Shown here piece after piece: positions 43,250 to 46,161 of a DNA stretch of 46,161 nt. A program made the position numbers and the translations under genes. Below the pieces are notes generated by a model. That model had not been told where the DNA came from. It saw only the letters and a program-made list of their open reading frames with translations, and ran no database searches. The DNA comes from Clostridiales bacterium. GTDB taxonomy: Bacteria > Bacillota > Clostridia > Lachnospirales > Lachnospiraceae. Positions within the stretch are counted from its first letter, which is position 1. The number at the start of each line of letters is the position of its first letter. The stretch is taken from the NCBI GenBank assembly GCA_018372435.1, contig JAHAJA010000033.1, positions 1 to 46,161 on the forward strand. The letters are read 5' to 3'.

Positions 43250-44305
43250 TTATCTACCAGCTATATCAGAACTGTATCCTTTCACTGTCTTAGATGGTTC
43301 ATAATCTTTTTGATCAAATAAGAACTCGTGAAGTTTTGAAACATTAGATGATAGTGTATCAGCTAATACATAAGATACCCCACCGATTTTCTTAGCAGTC
43401 TTATCGAATGGGAAACCTGTTTGGTCTTTAATATCATAAGAGAAGATATCCTTTCCTAAGCTTAGCATCTCTGTGTTTGATAAACTTGTATAAATCTGAG
43501 GAATCATCTTGTTGGCAACTTTAGCAAGTGTGAAAGGATTAGCTTTCTTAGCTTTTTTGAAAATCTGATCCATAACCGTACGTTGTCTTTCAGCACGAGT
43601 GAAATCTCCACCAGCCGTGTAACGTACACGACAGTAGGCTGTTGCTTGTGTACCATCTACGGTTTGTTTGCCAGCTTTTTTTAGATATTTATAGTCAGTG
43701 CCATTGATTTTAGCAACGTCACGTGTATAGTTGTTTACGTGTTTTAGTTCATCCTTTTGAATATCAAGGGTAATACCGCCAAGTAAATCAACGACATTGG
43801 TAACAGCGCTGAAATTAACTGTAACGAAATCGGTAACATTTAAGTCAAAATTCTTATTAATAGTGTTAATCGCTAATTCAGGTCCGCCGTATGCATAGGC
43901 ATGATTTATTTTGGTATAGCCGTGGCCTTCAATGTATACATACGTATCGCGATATATGGAACTTATTTTAACGTCTTTGGTTTTTTTGTTGATACTTACA
44001 ATCATGATGGAGTCGCTTCGTGTATTCTTCTTCAAATCATTTGCCCTTGAGTCGACGCCGAATACAGCAATATTACGATAACCATCTAATTCTTTTAAAT
44101 TAATATTATTGAATTGAATGTTATCAAGGTTAAGCTCTTGCCTTGGGATACGACCGAGTTGAAAGTATAGGTATACAACTGGTATTAAAACTAGAATTAC
44201 AATTAGTTCGATAATGATAAGTCTACGTAGACGTTTTTTCTTTTTATTCTTCACTTTTTTCACTAGCTCTCTCTGGTTTTCATAGTTTCCTTGATTGTTT
44301 CGCAT
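43250..44305 (-). CDS. LytR-CpsA-Psr (LCP) family cell-wall polymer ligase
   Basis: 351 residues: a basic cytoplasmic tail (KKVKNKKKKRLRRL), one membrane helix (about 29-48), and the extracellular LCP domain with AVFGVDSRAN, RSDSIMIVSI and FTRAERQRTVMDQIF (Arg and Asp residues that bind the polyprenyl pyrophosphate). LCP enzymes transfer teichoic acid or capsule polymers from the lipid carrier to peptidoglycan. It is downstream of the sugar transferase on the same strand; the ribosome site AGGAGG is strong. Confidence 0.92.
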   Translation of the reverse strand: MRNNQGNYENQRELVKKVKNKKKKRLRRLIIIELIVILVLIPVVYLYFQLGRIPRQELNLDNIQFNNINLKELDGYRNIAVFGVDSRANDLKKNTRSDSIMIVSINKKTKDVKISSIYRDTYVYIEGHGYTKINHAYAYGGPELAINTINKNFDLNVTDFVTVNFSAVTNVVDLLGGITLDIQKDELKHVNNYTRDVAKINGTDYKYLKKAGKQTVDGTQATAYCRVRYTAGGDFTRAERQRTVMDQIFKKAKKANPFTLAKVANKMIPQIYTSLSNTEMLSLGKDIFSYDIKDQTGFPFDKTAKKIGGVSYVLADTLSSNVSKLHEFLFDQKDYEPSKTVKGYSSDIAGR

Positions 44306-44323
44306 AAGCGCCTCCTAGGTACA

Positions 44324-44404
44324 AAGTCGAGATACAACTCAAGTATAACTTGAAGTATCCCGACTTATTATGTTGGCGAATGCCGATGATATCGTTACAT
44401 TCGC
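44324..44404 (-). other. Two tandem hairpins between sugar transferase and LCP genes
   Basis: First in transcription order: GCGAATG (44376-44382) with CATTCGC (44398-44404), inner CGAT/ATCG. Second: AAGTCG...GATAC (from 44324) with GTATC...CGACTT (to 44366), inner CAAG/CTTG. Neither has a U tract, so they are not standard terminators; they fill most of the 102-bp gap. Confidence 0.7.
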
Positions 44405-44407
44405 ATA

Positions 44408-45808
44408 TTAGTATGCATTTTTGTTGATAAATCCCTTAAAAAAAGTCAGGAATAATATTTTTATATCAAGGCCAAGGGTCCAATTTTCAATATAATATAG
44501 ATCGTGATCAATACGTTTTCTGATGGAAGTATCACCACGATAGCCATTTACTTGAGCCCAACCAGTTAGGCCTGGACGAACTTGATGTTTAATCATATAA
44601 CGAGGAATCTCTTCCTTGAATTTTTCAACGAAATAAGGTCTTTCAGGACGAGGTCCGATCAGACTCATCTCTCCTCTTAATACATTGAATAGCTGAGGTA
44701 ATTCATCGATACTCGTTTTACGTATGAATTTTCCAATAGGAGTAACACGTGGATCGTTTAAGGTTGTCCATGCCTTCTTCTCAGCAGATTCTGATTGAAT
44801 CTCCATAGAACGGAATTTGAACATCTTGAATTCCTTATTATGAAGACCAATTCGCACTTGTGAGTAAATTAATGGTCCCTTTGACGTTGTCTTAATTGCA
44901 ATCGTTACAATCAGCATTGGAATGGAGAAGATAATTATAGCAACTAACGCTCCGATTATATCAATACATCGCTTAATTGTTTTATTGAACGTATTGCTAA
45001 GTGGAACACGGCGGATATTGATTATTGGTAAACCACTTAAATCTTCAATATATGGCTTTGTAGGTATAATGTTATTATAATCTGGAATAAATAAAGTATG
45101 CACACCTGATTTCTCACAAGCGGCTACTAAATCTTCTAACTTAGAGTATTCGCTAATGCTTAACGTAATAGCAATCTCATCAATTGTATTCTTTTCTAGC
45201 AATTCGGTTAATTTGTGCGTACCACCTAGAATCTTAATGTCCTTGTACATATCACCTTCTTGTTTGGTATCATCAAGGATACCAAGAACATGATAACCCC
45301 ATTGAGGATTGGCACGAATACGATCGATGTATCCTTCCGCAGTACGACTGTAACCTACTATTAATATGTGTTTCAAATTGAAACCATGTGATCTGATTGA
45401 ATGAAGTATTTTAATCAGAATTCTTCTATAAAGATACGTAATGGTTACATTCATCATAAAGAAAATAGTAAGGAATGAACGGGAAACATTGATATCTTTT
45501 TTGAAGATGTATAGGAGTAGGATGAAGTATATTGTACCTACAATATTAGCCTTAATAATGTTGAAAAATTCTGTTTTATGTCCTTTACTTCTCTTTGGTG
45601 CATATAGATTACAATAATAATAAATTATAGAATATGCAGGGAGAAGGTAGATGGAGTAATGTAGCATGGTTGACCATGGCAAGAACCCCTTGTCTGGCTT
45701 AAAGATAATAAAACGTGTTACGTAACTCAATGTGTAAGCGATGAACAACGCAATTAAGTCCAAAATTCCATGAAACCTATTAAATGTTTTCTGATTATCT
45801 TTAATCAT
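44408..45808 (-). CDS. Undecaprenyl-phosphate sugar-1-phosphate transferase (WcaJ/WbaP type)
   Basis: 466 residues. Four or so N-terminal membrane helices, a nucleotide-binding-like middle domain (HILIVGYSRTAEGYIDRI, GILDDTKQEG), and the C-terminal phosphoglycosyltransferase core: KRCIDIIGALVAI, YSQVRIGLHNKEFKMFKFRSM, DELPQLFNVLRGEMSLIGPRP and VRPGLTGWAQVNGY. It primes the lipid carrier, the first step of a surface polysaccharide. No TagO-like enzyme is seen here, so this may be the initiator for the locus (inference). Ribosome site AGAGGTG. Confidence 0.93.
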   Translation of the reverse strand: MIKDNQKTFNRFHGILDLIALFIAYTLSYVTRFIIFKPDKGFLPWSTMLHYSIYLLPAYSIIYYYCNLYAPKRSKGHKTEFFNIIKANIVGTIYFILLLYIFKKDINVSRSFLTIFFMMNVTITYLYRRILIKILHSIRSHGFNLKHILIVGYSRTAEGYIDRIRANPQWGYHVLGILDDTKQEGDMYKDIKILGGTHKLTELLEKNTIDEIAITLSISEYSKLEDLVAACEKSGVHTLFIPDYNNIIPTKPYIEDLSGLPIINIRRVPLSNTFNKTIKRCIDIIGALVAIIIFSIPMLIVTIAIKTTSKGPLIYSQVRIGLHNKEFKMFKFRSMEIQSESAEKKAWTTLNDPRVTPIGKFIRKTSIDELPQLFNVLRGEMSLIGPRPERPYFVEKFKEEIPRYMIKHQVRPGLTGWAQVNGYRGDTSIRKRIDHDLYYIENWTLGLDIKILFLTFFKGFINKNAY

Positions 45809-45937
45809 TGATATGAAATCACCTCTGTATTCTCGTAATGTATAAATATAATTGTATTCAGAGATTCCAAGAAAACTGAATTACTGAATTGCTATGTAAT
45901 AACCATAGATAGGAAAAAGTTATGACATAACGTCCTT

Positions 45938-45943
45938 ATTATA
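45938..45943 (-). promoter_or_regulatory. Possible -10 of the sugar transferase gene
   Basis: TATAAT on the minus strand (45943-45938), about 130 nt before the ATG, without a convincing -35. The stretch 45809-46053 is otherwise AT-rich, without a gene. Confidence 0.3.
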
Positions 45944-46053
45944 ATACATTACCAACTTTTAATCTACAACAAAAAAATTCTTAATAATTTCTTATTATTC
46001 ACATTCTTTACACATTTTGATGTTATGATAACAAATAAATAAATTTATTAATG

Positions 46054-46160
46054 TAACTAATGAGAAACAGCAAAGCTGTTTCTAGGGATTACACGGAGTG
46101 TAAGACCGCAACTCCGAAGGAGTCATTAGTTAACGAGGGAAATTACGTAGTGATTTCTCG
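46054..46160. other. Multi-hairpin structure at the right edge
   Basis: TAACTAATGA (46054-46063) pairs with TCATTAGTTA (46123-46132), enclosing three hairpins: GAAACAGC/GCTGTTTC (46064-46082), TTACAC/GTGTAA (46089-46103) and ACTCC/GGAGT (46111-46123), all with 3-nt loops. A fourth hairpin, CGAG-gg-AAAT with ATTTCTCG (46134-46160), follows. It could be a structured RNA, a palindromic repeat element, or, on the minus strand, the leader of the polysaccharide genes. It continues beyond the window. Confidence 0.65.
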
Positions 46161-46161
46161 A

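Overview
The window is an AT-rich stretch of a low-GC Firmicutes chromosome. Strong GGAGG-type ribosome binding sites, frequent TTG and GTG starts, many U-tract terminators and the gene set (zinc-type rpmE, DUF1385, prmC and prfA after rho; cdaA-cdaR; DUF4364; COG2509-type flavoprotein) point to a Clostridia member. Lachnospiraceae, close to Clostridium (Lachnoclostridium) phytofermentans, is my best guess; this is inference from gene content, not a database match.

Layout. (1) 1-2914, minus strand: malic enzyme, a TIGR01212-type radical SAM protein and a DUF4364 protein. (2) 3439-8720, plus strand: rho, rpmE, DUF1385 (yqhQ), prmC and prfA, a conserved termination/translation block. (3) 8967-18581: an accessory patch of small genes: two AraC-type regulators, a PUA/ASCH-like unknown, a RibD/DHFR-like reductase, a metallophosphoesterase, three GNAT acetyltransferases, a DUF1801-like protein, a clpP translationally coupled to an AraC gene, a MalY/PatB aminotransferase, and on the minus strand an MFS exporter behind a leader-peptide attenuator. 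(4) 18749-23447: KtrB/KtrA potassium uptake, a SpoU/TrmH rRNA methylase, and an NfeD-SPFH membrane pair. (5) 23512-27720: two uncharacterised membrane proteins, the diadenylate cyclase CdaA, its regulator CdaR and an HPr protein, probably one operon. (6) 27661-31502: a COG2509-type FAD protein and leuA with a long leader. (7) 31536-45808: a teichoic-acid-like surface polymer locus. It holds two GT2 + CDP-glycerol glycerophosphotransferase fusions, two stand-alone CDP-glycerol transferases, a TagGH-type exporter, TagD, a HAD phosphatase, a GH25 lysozyme, an LCP ligase and an undecaprenyl-phosphate sugar-1-phosphate transferase.

How it fits together. In region 7, TagD would make CDP-glycerol, the four transferases would build or decorate a polyol-phosphate polymer on a lipid carrier primed by the sugar transferase, TagGH would export it, and the LCP protein would attach it to peptidoglycan. 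In regions 4-5, CdaA makes c-di-AMP, which in Firmicutes inhibits Ktr potassium uptake, so enzyme and likely target lie about 5 kb apart.

The most unusual signals are non-coding: a complete leader peptide/attenuator in front of the MFS exporter (17929-18087); a ~234-bp MITE-like imperfect inverted repeat (39257-39490) followed by a 5' leader built almost wholly of ~21-nt degenerate repeats (39503-39701); an 18-nt degenerate repeat array before the lysozyme gene (42202-42310); and a multi-hairpin structure cut off by the right edge (46054-46160). No rRNA, tRNA, CRISPR array or transposase was found.
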